This document shows positions 27,072-35,514 of a stretch of DNA of 52,493 nt, piece by piece (within the stretch, counting starts at the first letter, position 1; each line of letters begins with the position of its first letter). The translations under genes and the position numbers were made by a program. This DNA is from JBGPGW01 sp046349515 (GTDB lineage: Bacteria; Pseudomonadota; Alphaproteobacteria; CADEGL01): NCBI GenBank assembly GCA_046349515.1, contig JAXMCE010000019.1, positions 1 to 52,493 of the forward strand, written 5' to 3'. Under the pieces are notes generated by a model. The model saw nothing but the letters and a program-made list of their open reading frames with translations, did not search any database and had not been told where the DNA came from.

Positions 27072-27554
27072 GTCGACTCTCCCTCAGCGGCCGGCGCCGG
27101 TTCCTGCTCGCCGCGCGGCGGCGTTGGTCGCGCCCGAAGCCGCGGTCACGGCCAAAGCCACGATCGCGTCCGAAGCCGCGGTCGCGCCCGAAACCACGAT
27201 CGCCCCGGCCAAACTCGCCCCGATCATCGCGATCGCGGCGCATCATCGCCGACGGGCCTTCTTCGAGCGTCTCGACGCGCACGGTGATGTAGCGCAGGAC
27301 GTCTTCGTTGATGCCAAGGTTGCGCTCAAGCTCCTGCACGGCAGCAGGCGGCGCATCCAAATTCAGAAGCACGTAATGGGCTTTGCGGTTTTCTTGATAC
27401 GGAAGGTGAGGTTCCGAGAAGGCCCCAATATTCCTTCTTCGCGACGGTCCCACCGCCGGTGAAGATGCGATTTCCGTCGCGCGCTCGATCAGCGCATCGA
27501 CCTGGGCAGGCGAGATATCTGCCGCGCGAGAAACACATTCTCGTAAAAGGCCAT
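27068..27554 (-). pseudogene. rpsF: 30S ribosomal protein S6 with repeat tail, frame broken
   Basis: Pieces give the normal bS6 domain: start MAFYENVFLAR at 27554, then DISPAQVDALIERATEI, GGTVAKKEYWGLR and NRKAHYVLLNLDAPPAAVQE. LERNLGINEDVLRYITVRVE completes the domain. The globular part is followed by an Arg/Asp-rich tail of four RDRGFG repeats (DNA 27131-27202). An acidic end (GEQEPAPAAEGEST) in the frame closing at 27068 overlaps the rpsR start by four bases. About four frame changes occur. The protein binds S18 in the 30S platform and is the first gene of the rpsF-rpsR-DUF2232-rplI operon. Confidence 0.9.
27131..27202 (-). repeat. Four 18-bp tandem units encoding RDRGFG in S6
   Basis: Units at 27131-27148, 27149-27166, 27167-27184 and 27185-27202. 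Units 1 and 3 are nearly identical, as are units 2 and 4, so the array is really two copies of a 36-bp repeat. It encodes the Arg-Asp-Arg-Gly-Phe-Gly tail of the rpsF product. Confidence 0.85.
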
Positions 27555-27595
27555 GGACGCTCCTTGGCCGACTCACCCCATCAGTGCGTATGCCC

Positions 27596-27614
27596 GGGAA
27601 CCGGCACGGTCCCC
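27596..27614 (-). promoter_or_regulatory. Leader hairpin of the rpsF operon
   Basis: On the minus strand GGGGACCG-TGC-CGGTTCCC forms an 8-bp stem (one G-U pair) in the rpsF leader, about 45 bases before the start codon. bS6/bS18 are known to bind a structured element in their own mRNA leader in many bacteria; whether this hairpin is that element is inference. Confidence 0.35.
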
Positions 27615-27649
27615 GTTTCGGCCCGCACAAGGCTGGCGTGAGCGGCCGC

Positions 27650-27677
27650 TTTATACAGGAAATCGCCGCCACTGCAA
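27650..27677 (-). promoter_or_regulatory. Promoter of the rpsF operon
   Basis: Read on the minus strand, TTGCAG (-35) and TATAAA (-10) with a 16-bp spacer sit about 95 bases upstream of rpsF. It is one of the best sigma-70-like matches in the window and leaves a leader long enough for regulation. Confidence 0.6.
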
Positions 27678-27803
27678 GAGGTTCTCCCCGTTTCCCAGCC
27701 CCGGGACCGGCCTGGCCCCGCGCCCCGGAGCCGCGCTGCCCCGAGCACACCCCTCTCGGGCCGCTATCACTGTGCCACGCAATTCGGACGGCGTTTCAGA
27801 TAC

Positions 27804-28747
27804 ATGGCGCGTGCATTCGTCTTCCCCGGCCAGGGCTCCCAGGCCGTCGGCATGGGCCGCGACCTGGCGGAGGCCTTCCTGCCGCCCGCGAGGGTTTCGA
27901 GGGAGGTCGACGACGCGCTCAAGCAGCGCCTGTCGCGGCTCATGTTCGAGGGAGCTTGAAACCGACCTCGTCCTGACCGAAGGCTCCTGCCCAGCCGGCC
28001 CTTATGACCGTGAGCATGGCGGTCCTTCGCGTGCTCGAGCGCGAGGGCAGGCTCGTCCTCGCCGACGCGGTCCGCTTCGTCGCTGGCCACTCCCTCGGCG
28101 AGTACTCGGCCCTTGCCGCCGCCGGGGACCTTCGCGCTCGCGGACGCGGCGCGGCTCTTGAAGGCGCGCGGCCAGGCCATGCAGGCGGCGGTGCCCGTGG
28201 GGCAAGGGGCGATGGCGGCGATCCTCGGTCTCGGTCTCGACGGGGTCCGGTCGGTCGTCGAGGAAGCGGCGGCGGGCGAGGTCTGCGCCGCCGCCAATGA
28301 CAACAGCGACGAGCAGGTCGTGGTCAGCGGCGCCACCGCCGCGGTCGCCCGGGCGGTCGAGCTGGCCAAGGCCAAGGGGCCAAGCGCTGCGTCATGTTGC
28401 CGGTGAGCGCGCCCTTCCACTGCGCCATGATGGCGCCGGCCGCGCACGCGTGATGGAGGACCGGCTCGCCGCCGTCGCGACGAATGCGCCCGCGGTGCCT
28501 GTCGTCGCCAACGTGACCGCCGAGGGTGAGGGATCCCGGAATTATCCGCCGCCTTCTCGTCGAGCAGGTGACGGCCCTCGTCCGCTGGCGCAGCGTCCGC
28601 ATTACATGAGCCTCGGGCGTCGACACGGTCGTCGAGATCGGCGCGGGCAAGGTCCTCTCGGGCCTCGTGCGCCGCATCGACCGCGATCTCGCGTCGAGCG
28701 CCATCGGCACGCCGGCCGAGATCGAAGCCTTCCTCAAGACGACATAG
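27804..28747 (+). pseudogene. fabD: Malonyl-CoA:ACP transacylase FabD, frame broken
   Basis: FabD loads malonate onto acyl carrier protein. The ATG at 27804 starts MARAFVFPGQGSQAVGMGRD. Later pieces read MTVSMAVLRVLEREGRLVLA, FVAGHSLGEYSALAAAG with the nucleophile Ser in GHSLG, then LLKARGQAMQAAVPVGQGAM and AANDNSDEQVVVSGATAAV. LPVSAPFHC with the catalytic His and the C-terminal VDTVVEIGAGKVLSGLVRRI complete the family pattern to TAG at 28747. About six frame changes; one near 27880 is explained by a missing C in a CCC run and is followed by an extra G that compensates. First gene of the fabD-fabG-acpP-fabF-mltG cluster. Confidence 0.9.
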
Positions 28748-28755
28748 GGGGCGAC

Positions 28756-29490
28756 GTGTTCCAGCTGAACGGAAAAGTGGCTTTGGTCACGGGGGCGAGC
28801 GGCGGCATCGGCGCTGATCGCCCGCTCGCTCCACGCGCAAGGCGCGGGTCGTCATCTCCGGCACGCACGTCTTGATGCGCTCGAAGCGCTCAAGGCTGAC
28901 CTGGCCGCGCGGTGTGCGATCGTGCCGGCAGACCTGGCTGACGCCGGAGCTGCCGATGCGCTCCTCAAGGGGACAGAGGCGGCCTTCGGCAAGCTCGACA
29001 TCCTCATCAACAACGCCGGTCTCACTCGTGACACGCTCGCCATGCGCATGAGCGACGAGGACTGGCAGACGGTGCTCGACGTCGACCTGACAGCCGGGTT
29101 CCGCCTGGCGCGGGCGGCGCTTCGCGGCGCGGATGAAGCGGCGTTGGGCGCATCATCGGCATCACTTCGATCGTGGGCGTCACCGGCAATCCGGGCAAGG
29201 CCAACTACGCGGCCGCCAAGGCGGGCATGATCGGCATGACCAAGGCGCTCGCGGCGGAAGTCGCGACGCGCGGCATCACGGTCAACTGCATCGCACCCGG
29301 CTTCATCGAGACGCCGATGACGGCAGTTCTCTCGGAGGACCAAACGAAGCGCCTGCTCGAGCGTATCCCGGCGGGGCGGCTCGGCACGCCCGCGGACATC
29401 GCGATGGCGGCCGTCTTCCTCGCCAGCGAGGAGGCGGCCTACTTGACGGGCCAGACCTTGCACGTGAATGGCGGGATGGCGATGATATGA
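28756..29490 (+). pseudogene. fabG: 3-oxoacyl-ACP reductase FabG, frame broken in its first half
   Basis: The GTG start (28756) with AGGGGG five bases upstream reads MFQLNGKVALVTGASGGIGA (NADPH-binding glycine motif). After indels near 28818, 28850 and 29130 come LINNAGLTRDTLAMRMSDED, IGITSIVGVTGNPGKANYAA and AKAGMIGMTKALAAEVATRG. The catalytic Ser/Tyr/Lys (ITS, Y-A-A-A-K) and the VNCIAPGFIETPMT turn are present. From about 29140 to the stop at 29490 the frame is clean, which marks the right edge of the indel-rich block. FabG carries out the first reduction in fatty-acid elongation. Confidence 0.92.
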
Positions 29491-29625
29491 GGGGTGCCGC
29501 GCCCACCGATCTGGCCAAGGTGGGCGATCTATGTTACCAAGCGGCGCCCGCGACGCAGAGAACGGCCCGATCGGGCGGCCGAATTCATCGGTGCGGTGGG
29601 GACGGAATTTCCAAGGGACAGGGAC

Positions 29626-29871
29626 ATGGCAGACACCAACGACGTGACCGAACGTGTGAAGAAGATCGTTGTCGAGCATCTCGGCGTTGACGAGTCGAAG
29701 GTGATTGGCAATGCCAAGTTCATTGACGATCTCGGCGCGGACAGTTTGGACACGGTCGAGCTTGTCATGGCGTTCGAGGAAGAGTTCGGCTGCGAGATCC
29801 CGGACGAGGCGGCGGAGAAGATCGTCACCGTCAAGGACGCCATCGACTACATCGCCGGCCAGGCAGGCTAG
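29626..29871 (+). CDS. acpP: Acyl carrier protein AcpP
   Basis: This acidic 81-residue ACP has the phosphopantetheine attachment Ser40 in GADSLDTVELVMAFEEEF. Helix I is VTERVKKIVVEHLGVDESKV and helix IV DEAAEKIVTVKDAIDYI. The ATG is preceded by AGGGACAGGG. A 135-bp gap after fabG suggests it has its own promoter, as acpP commonly does. It carries the growing acyl chain for FabD, FabG and FabF encoded alongside, and also supplies acyl groups for phospholipid and lipid A synthesis. Confidence 0.97.
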   Translation: MADTNDVTERVKKIVVEHLGVDESKVIGNAKFIDDLGADSLDTVELVMAFEEEFGCEIPDEAAEKIVTVKDAIDYIAGQAG

Positions 29872-29949
29872 GATCGTCGCCCTCGTGAGGCGGCGTCCCG
29901 CACCGTTGACCGCCCCTTTGTCCATCGCACCCGCTCGCCGCTAGTTGTC

Positions 29950-31212
29950 ATGCGACGTGTCGTCGTCACAGGGCTTGGCTTGGTCTCGCCGCTCGGATGC
30001 GGCGTCGAGCGCACGTGGACGCGCCTTATCGCCGGCGAGTCGGGCGTCAGCGCCATCCAAAGCTTCGATGTCTCCGACCTGCCGTCGAAGGTCGCGGGCC
30101 AGGTGCCGCTCGGCGACACGGCCTCGGGCCTTTTCAACGCCGACGACTGGGTGGACGCGCGCGAGCGGCGCAAGATGGACCGCTTTATCGTCTACGCGCT
30201 CGCCGCGGCGGCGCAGGCGGTCAAGGACGCCGGCTGGACGCCCGAGGACGAGGAGAGCCTCGAGCGGACGGGCGTTCTCATCGGCTCCGGCATCGGCGGG
30301 CTCGAGGAGATCTACAGCGGCTCGATCACGCTCCACGAGCGTGGGCCGAGGCGCCTCACGCCGTTCTTCATCCCCTCGGCCCTGATCAACCTGGCCTCCG
30401 GCCACGTCTCGATCCGCTACGGCTTCAAGGGGCCGAACCACGCGGTCGTCACCGCGTGCTCGACGGGCGCGCACGCGCTCGGCGATGCCGCGCGCCTCAT
30501 CGCGCTCGACGACGCGGACGTGATGGTCGCGGGCGGGGCCGAGGCCGCTGTCTGTCGCATTGGCGTCGCGGGCTTCGCCGCGGCGCGCGCCCTTTCGACC
30601 GGGTTCAACGACACGCCCGAGCGCGCCTCGCGGCCCTGGGACAAGGGACGGGACGGCTTCGTCATCAGCGAGGGCTCCGGCGTCGTCGTGCTCGAGGAGT
30701 ACGAGCACGCCAAGCGCCGGGGCGCCAAGATTTACGCCGAGCTCATCGGCTACGGGTTGAGCGGGGATGCGCACCACATCACGGCGCCGCCCGAGGATGG
30801 CAACGGCGGCTTCCGCTCGATGAAAGGCGCCCTCAAGCGCGCGAAGCTCAATCCCGAGGACATCGACTACGTGAACGCCCACGGCACCTCGACGCCTCTC
30901 GGCGACGAGATCGAGCTGAAGGCGATCAAGCGGCTGTTCGGCGACCATGCCTACAAGTTCTGCATGTCGTCGACGAAATCGGCGATCGGGCACCTGCTCG
31001 GGGCCGCGGGTAGCGTCGAGGCGATCTTCTCGGTCCTGGCCATCCGCGACGGCGTCGCGCCGCCGACGCTCAACCTCGACGATCCGTCGGAGGGCTGCGA
31101 CATCAATCTCGTGCCGAAAGAGGCGCAGCGCCGCTCCATCCGTAACGTGCTCAGCAACTCCTTCGGATTCGGCGGCACCAACGTCTCGTTGATCTTCACC
31201 GCCCCGTCGTGA
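29950..31212 (+). CDS. fabF: 3-oxoacyl-ACP synthase II FabF
   Basis: The 420-residue condensing enzyme (KAS II) elongates acyl-ACP with malonyl-ACP. The catalytic Cys170 lies in VTACSTGAHALGDA, the first His in VNAHGTSTPLGD and the second in KSAIGHLLGAAG. The C-terminus has the usual NSFGFGGTNVSLIF. The start is the ATG 78 bases after acpP; that gap holds a weak GC hairpin (29877-29896) that could tune read-through. Its stop overlaps the mltG GTG in a GTGA junction. Confidence 0.97.
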   Translation: MRRVVVTGLGLVSPLGCGVERTWTRLIAGESGVSAIQSFDVSDLPSKVAGQVPLGDTASGLFNADDWVDARERRKMDRFIVYALAAAAQAVKDAGWTPEDEESLERTGVLIGSGIGGLEEIYSGSITLHERGPRRLTPFFIPSALINLASGHVSIRYGFKGPNHAVVTACSTGAHALGDAARLIALDDADVMVAGGAEAAVCRIGVAGFAAARALSTGFNDTPERASRPWDKGRDGFVISEGSGVVVLEEYEHAKRRGAKIYAELIGYGLSGDAHHITAPPEDGNGGFRSMKGALKRAKLNPEDIDYVNAHGTSTPLGDEIELKAIKRLFGDHAYKFCMSSTKSAIGHLLGAAGSVEAIFSVLAIRDGVAPPTLNLDDPSEGCDINLVPKEAQRRSIRNVLSNSFGFGGTNVSLIFTAPS

Positions 31213-32255
31213 GCCGTTGGGACGCGGCGGATTTGCCTCCGCCCGCACCGGCCAGGACGCCGCGCCGCTGGGGATTGCGCATCGCGCTCGGCGCCGTGTT
31301 TCTTCTCGTGCTCGGGGCGGCCGGTCTCTTCGCCTGGGGCTATCAGCGCTTCGATGCGCCGGGGCCGGCCAAGGACTCCGTCACCATCGTCATTCCGAAG
31401 GGTCTCGGCATCGAGGCGATCGGGCGCCGGCTGCGCGAGGCGGGAGTCGTTGACCAGCCGCTCGTGCTGAGCCTTGCCGCACGGCTCATGCGGCGCGCCC
31501 ATCTCCTCAAGGCGGGCGAGTACGAGTTTCCGGCAGGCATCACGCCGCACGAAATCCTCGACATGCTCGTCGCCGGGCGGACGGTGGTGCGTCGCCTGAC
31601 CGTGCCCGAGGGATGGACGACCGCCCAGATCTTGGCGCTCATCGCCGATGCGGAGGGTCTCGACGGTCCGCTCACCGACCGGCCGGCGGAAGGCGCGCTT
31701 CTCCCCGAGACCTATCACTACAGCTACGGCGACAGCCGCTCGGGGCTCCTCCGGCGCATGGAAGGGGCGATGCGGCAGGCGCTCGATGAGCTGTGGCGGC
31801 AGCGCGCGCCGAACCTGCCGTTCGCGACCCCGGCCGACGCCGTGACCCTGGCCTCGATCGTGGAGAAGGAGACAGGAAACGAAGCGGAACGGCCGCGCGT
31901 CGCCGCTGTGTTCATCAATCGTCTCCGTCGCGGCATGAAGCTCGATGCCGATCCGACGGTCATCTACGCACTCACGCGCGGAGCGCAGCCGCTCGACCGG
32001 CCCCTCAGCCGCACGGATCTCGCGATCGACGATCCCTACAACACCTATCGCCATGCGGGCCTGCCGCCGGGCCCGATCGCGGCACCCGGACGCGCGGCCC
32101 TCGCCGCGACGCTCAACCCGGCCGAGACCCAGGACCTCTATTTCGTCGCGGACGGAAGCGGCGGGCACGTCTTCGCCGAGACGCTGGACGAGCACAATCG
32201 CAATGTCGCCCGCCTCCGGCAGCTCGAGCGCGGAACGGGCGGCGCCGCGCCCTAG
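31209..32255 (+). CDS. mltG: Endolytic murein transglycosylase MltG
   Basis: This 348-residue inner-membrane protein has one N-terminal helix (about residues 22-44, LRIALGAVFLLVLGAAGLFA), then a LysM-like VTIVIPKGLGIEAIGRRL segment and the YceG domain. The catalytic Glu219 is in ASIVEKETGNEAERPRVAAV, and the family end YNTYRHAGLPPGPIAAPGR, NPAETQDLYFVADGSGGHVF is present. MltG cuts nascent glycan strands and ends their elongation. GTG start, coupled to fabF by a 4-base overlap. The stop shares CTAG with the convergent SDR gene. Confidence 0.95.
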   Translation: MSRWDAADLPPPAPARTPRRWGLRIALGAVFLLVLGAAGLFAWGYQRFDAPGPAKDSVTIVIPKGLGIEAIGRRLREAGVVDQPLVLSLAARLMRRAHLLKAGEYEFPAGITPHEILDMLVAGRTVVRRLTVPEGWTTAQILALIADAEGLDGPLTDRPAEGALLPETYHYSYGDSRSGLLRRMEGAMRQALDELWRQRAPNLPFATPADAVTLASIVEKETGNEAERPRVAAVFINRLRRGMKLDADPTVIYALTRGAQPLDRPLSRTDLAIDDPYNTYRHAGLPPGPIAAPGRAALAATLNPAETQDLYFVADGSGGHVFAETLDEHNRNVARLRQLERGTGGAAP

Positions 32256-33073
32256 CGCGGGTCACGCGCGGCCTTCTCGGGGAGCGCGCCGAGAATGGGA
32301 TCGGCTAGGCTCGGCGGCAGGGCGCCCGCGAGCCAGGCACCGATATAGGTCGGCCAGGGGAAGGCGATGCGTGGGCGATTGTGGGCCAAGCCCCGCTTGA
32401 TGATCGCCGCCGCCCGCGCGCTGTCCATGAGGAACGGCATGCGGAAACGATTGCCCTCCGTCATGCGGCTCCGGACGAAACCAGGGCAGATCACGCTCAC
32501 GCCGATTCCTTCTCGCGCGAGCTCGACGCGCAACGCCTCGCCGTAGGACCGGACCGCGGCCTTGCTCGCGGAATAGGCCGGTGCGCCGGGAAACCCACGG
32601 AACGCCGCGAGCGAGCTCATGAGGGCGATCTGACCTTTGAGTTCTCTGCCTTGCGCGTTCCGCCGCCGCATGCAGTCGAGCGCCGGATGGATCGTGTTGA
32701 GCACGCCGTCGAGATTGACCGCGAGAATCGCGCGCGCCTGCGCTTCGCTTTCCCCGCCGCCGCCGGTTCCGCCCGAGATTCCCGCATTGGCGATGACAAG
32801 GGTGAGAGGGTGGTCGCGGTCGATCGCCGCGATCCAATCGGCCATCGCCCGGCGATCCGTCACATCGAGCATCACCGCGTCGACGACCGAGCCTCTGTCG
32901 CGGCAAGCGCTGACCACCGCGCCGAGGCGCCGCTCGTCGCGGCCCGTGAGGGCGAGCGTCGTTCCGGCGTCCGCATAGGCAAGCGCGAGCGCTTCCCCGA
33001 TTCCGCTGGAGGCGCCCGTGATGAGGATCGTCCGGCCCGTCGGGACCTCCCGGTTTCTGGCGGTTGTTGGCAC
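32252..33073 (-). CDS. SDR-family oxidoreductase
   Basis: This roughly 273-residue classical short-chain dehydrogenase has TILITGASSGIGEALALAYA for cofactor binding and TGRDERRLG (Arg after strand 2 suggests NADPH). It continues with VIANAGISGG, ALMSSLAAFRGFPGAPAYSA SKAA with the Ser/Tyr/Lys catalytic set, and ICPGFVRSRMTE. The C-terminal extension with IAFPWPTYIGAWLAGALPPS may associate with the membrane. I prefer the GTG at 33073; a TTG at 33109 would extend it upstream into the divergent promoter (overlapping TATACT and TATAGT at 33084-33091). Substrate unknown. Confidence 0.85.
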   Translation of the reverse strand: MPTTARNREVPTGRTILITGASSGIGEALALAYADAGTTLALTGRDERRLGAVVSACRDRGSVVDAVMLDVTDRRAMADWIAAIDRDHPLTLVIANAGISGGTGGGGESEAQARAILAVNLDGVLNTIHPALDCMRRRNAQGRELKGQIALMSSLAAFRGFPGAPAYSASKAAVRSYGEALRVELAREGIGVSVICPGFVRSRMTEGNRFRMPFLMDSARAAAIIKRGLAHNRPRIAFPWPTYIGAWLAGALPPSLADPILGALPEKAARDPR

Positions 33074-33139
33074 GGTACCGCCAGTATATAGTGGCTCCCG
33101 AATTCTCAACTACCATATCTCGGATTGGGAGCAGGGGCG

Positions 33140-34030
33140 GTGTCGGTTGCGAGCATGACCGGCTTTGCGCGCGCGGCGGGGCAGCGCGGCGCTTTGAGCT
33201 GGTCTTGGGAACTCAAGAGCGTCAATGCGCGCAGCTTCGATGTCCGGTTCCGCTTGCCGCCGGGCCTCGACCATCTCGAGGTGAAGGCCCGTGCGGCACT
33301 CACCGCTCGGCTCCACCGCGGCAATTTGACGGCTCAGCTCTCGCTCACCGGGCGCGAGGAGCACGAGCGCCTCACGATCAACGAGGCGATGCTCGAGCAG
33401 CTCCTCGCCCTCCATGCGCGCTACGGCAGCCGGGTCGATCCGTCGCCGCCCCGGCTCGAAGGTCTTCTCGCGGTGCGCGGCGTGGTCGAGCCGGCCGTGC
33501 CCGAGCCGGAATCGCCGGGCGTGGTCGAGGAGCGCGAGGCGGCCATGCTGGCCTCGCTCGACGAGGCGGTCGCCATGCTCGTGACCATGCGGCGGGCGGA
33601 AGGCGAGCGACTTCTCGGCGTCCTCTCGCGCCTCCTCGATGAGATCGACCGTCTCAGGGCGGAGGCGGAGAGAAGTGCCGCCGCGCGGCCGGAGGCGATC
33701 ATGGCGCGCTTGCGGACCCAGATGAAGGCCATGCTCGACGCGCAAGCCGCGATGCCCGAGGAGCGGATCGTCCAGGAAGCGGCATTGCTCGCGGTCAAGG
33801 CCGACGTTCGCGAGGAGCTCGACCGGCTCTCGGCCCATGTCGTCGCGAGCCGCGATCTCCTGCGCGAGGGAACAGCGATCGGGCGTCGCCTCGACTTCCT
33901 CTGCCAGGAGTTCAACCGGGAGGCCAATACGCTCTGCTCGAAGGCGGGTGATGCGGCCTTGATCGCGACCGGACTCAAGCTCAAGGCGGTCATCGAGCAG
34001 TTCCGCGAGCAGGTCCAGAACATCGAGTGA
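33140..34030 (+). CDS. yicC: YicC-family endoribonuclease
   Basis: The roughly 296-residue protein starts VSVASMTGFARA, with the conserved WELKSVNARSFDVRFRLPPG, HRGNLTAQLSL and TINEAMLEQLL in the N-terminal domain. The C-terminal DUF1732 domain contains VKADVREELDRLSAHVVASR, GRRLDFLCQEFNREANTLCS and DAALIATGLKLKAVIEQFRE QVQNIE. The GTG at 33140 is chosen because GGAG lies eight bases upstream; TTG 33125 is possible. YicC is an RNase described in E. coli as acting on small RNAs. It leads directly into gmk, the widespread pairing. Confidence 0.92.
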   Translation: MSVASMTGFARAAGQRGALSWSWELKSVNARSFDVRFRLPPGLDHLEVKARAALTARLHRGNLTAQLSLTGREEHERLTINEAMLEQLLALHARYGSRVDPSPPRLEGLLAVRGVVEPAVPEPESPGVVEEREAAMLASLDEAVAMLVTMRRAEGERLLGVLSRLLDEIDRLRAEAERSAAARPEAIMARLRTQMKAMLDAQAAMPEERIVQEAALLAVKADVREELDRLSAHVVASRDLLREGTAIGRRLDFLCQEFNREANTLCSKAGDAALIATGLKLKAVIEQFREQVQNIE

Positions 34031-34034
34031 GGCC

Positions 34035-34673
34035 GTGACAGCGAGCGAGATCAGGCGCCGCGGAATCATGTTCGTGCTGTCCTCGCCCTCCGGCGCGGGC
34101 AAGACCACGATCTCGCGGCAGCTCCTTGCGCGCGATCCGGCGATCGCCATGTCGATCTCGTGCACGACGCGGCCCATGCGGCCGGGCGAGCGCGACGGCG
34201 TCGACTATCATTTCGTGGCGCCCGAGGCGTTCGAGGCCATGCACCGCCGCGGTGAGCTTCTCGAGCAGGCATTGGTGTTCGGCCATCGCTACGGCACGCC
34301 GCGCGGGCCGGTCGAGGCGGCGCTCGGCGCCGGGCGCGACATGCTGTTCGACATCGACTGGCAGGGCACGCAGCAACTGAAGCACAGCGCGCGCGAGGAT
34401 CTCGTGAGCGTGTTCATCTTGCCGCCGTCCTGGAAGGAGCTCGAGCGGCGCCTCCGCAGCCGCGCCCAGGACAGCGAAGAGGTCGTCGCGCGCCGCATGG
34501 CGAAGGCGGCCGACGAGATGAGCCATTGGCCCGAATACGACTACATCATCGTCAACCGCGCGATCGAAGAGAGCGTGGCGAGCGTGGCGGCCATCCTGGC
34601 CGCGGAGCGCCTCCGCCAGGAGCGCCAAACCGGCCTGCCCGATTTCGTCACGTCGTTGAGCCAGGAGCGCTGA
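34035..34673 (+). CDS. gmk: Guanylate kinase Gmk
   Basis: The 212-residue nucleotide kinase (GMP + ATP to GDP + ADP) has P-loop SSPSGAGKTT (residues about 16-25). The GMP-binding segment is SCTTRPMRPGERDGVDYHFV, and the lid region is LERRLRSRAQDSEEVVARRM with the family's final YDYIIVNRAIEESV. A GTG start lies five bases after the yicC stop. Its last 26 bases overlap the convergent rsmA gene. With purF, purM, purN and ndk in this window it belongs to purine nucleotide supply. Confidence 0.95.
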   Translation: MTASEIRRRGIMFVLSSPSGAGKTTISRQLLARDPAIAMSISCTTRPMRPGERDGVDYHFVAPEAFEAMHRRGELLEQALVFGHRYGTPRGPVEAALGAGRDMLFDIDWQGTQQLKHSAREDLVSVFILPPSWKELERRLRSRAQDSEEVVARRMAKAADEMSHWPEYDYIIVNRAIEESVASVAAILAAERLRQERQTGLPDFVTSLSQER

Positions 34674-35514
34674 GCGCCCGCTCGGTTTCGAGCGCCCGCG
34701 CGAGCGCACAGAATTGGGCGATGTCGAGATCCTCGGCCCGCGCGGTGGGTGGGACGGCGGCTGTTTCGATGAGGCGTGCCGTGTCGACGCCGAGCGTGCG
34801 GAGACTCTGGCGCAGCATCTTGCGCCGTTGGCCGAAGGCGGCCGCGGTCACGCGCTCGATCATCGCGATGGAGGCGGGGGCCAGCGGTTCGGTGCGCGGC
34901 GTCAAGCGCACGACCGTCGAATGGACCTTGGGCGGGGGCGTGAAGGCGCGCGGCGGCAGGGTGAAGAGCGCCGACGGCTCGGTCAGCCACTGAGTCAGCA
35001 CGCTGAGACGGCCGTAGTCCTTGGTGCCCGGCACGGCCAGAAGCCGTAGAGCGACCTCGCGCTGGAACATGAGCGTGAGGCTTTCGAAAAGCCCGATCGC
35101 GTGGAGCCAGCCTGTGAGCAGCACCGTCGCGATGTTGTAGGGAAGATTCGCCACGACCACTCGCGGTGCCGGCGCGAAATGGGCCCAGTCGATCTCGAGC
35201 GCGTCGCCCTCGACGATGGTGAGCCGTCCGGGATAAGCAGCGGCGACCTCGGCCAGGGCCGCGACGCAACGCGGATCGCGTTCGACCGCATAGACGTGCC
35301 GGGTCTCCTCGTCGAGGAGTGCCCGCGTGAGGCCGCCGGGTCCCGGGCCGACTTCGATCACGTTCCGTCCGGCCAGGGGCCCGGCCGCGCGCGCGATCCG
35401 CGCGGTGAGGTTCAAGTCGAAGAGGAAGTGCTGCCCCAAGCGGCTCCGCGCCGCGATCGCATGGCGCGCAACGACCTCACGCAGGGGCGGGAGAGAGGGG
35501 CTTGTGCGATCGCT
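34648..35514 (-). CDS. rsmA: 16S rRNA dimethyladenosine methyltransferase RsmA (KsgA)
   Basis: This 288-289-residue enzyme dimethylates two adjacent adenosines in helix 45 of 16S rRNA. SAM motif I is NVIEVGPGPGGLTRALLDE, then VYAVERD, the catalytic motif IV VVANLPYNIATVLL, and LMFQREVALRLLAVPGTKDY, GRLSVLTQW. The C-terminal helical domain carries FTPPPKVHSTVVRL and FGQRRKMLRQSLRTLGVD. The GTG at 35517 overlaps the pdxA stop (GTGA), so the CDS may start at 35517. It overlaps the convergent gmk end by 26 bases. Confidence 0.95.
   Translation of the reverse strand, partial: SDRTSPSLPPLREVVARHAIAARSRLGQHFLFDLNLTARIARAAGPLAGRNVIEVGPGPGGLTRALLDEETRHVYAVERDPRCVAALAEVAAAYPGRLTIVEGDALEIDWAHFAPAPRVVVANLPYNIATVLLTGWLHAIGLFESLTLMFQREVALRLLAVPGTKDYGRLSVLTQWLTEPSALFTLPPRAFTPPPKVHSTVVRLTPRTEPLAPASIAMIERVTAAAFGQRRKMLRQSLRTLGVDTARLIETAAVPPTARAEDLDIAQFCALARALETERALSAPGSTT

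Noticed and set aside
14430..29140. Reading the broken genes as true pseudogenes or a decaying genome
   Set aside because: The breaks are single-base, mostly in C/G runs, strike essential genes, and stop abruptly at both edges.
33074..33109. TTG at 33109 as the start of the SDR gene
   Set aside because: It would place the coding sequence across overlapping divergent -10 elements, and the extra residues are not SDR-like; GTG 33073 fits better.
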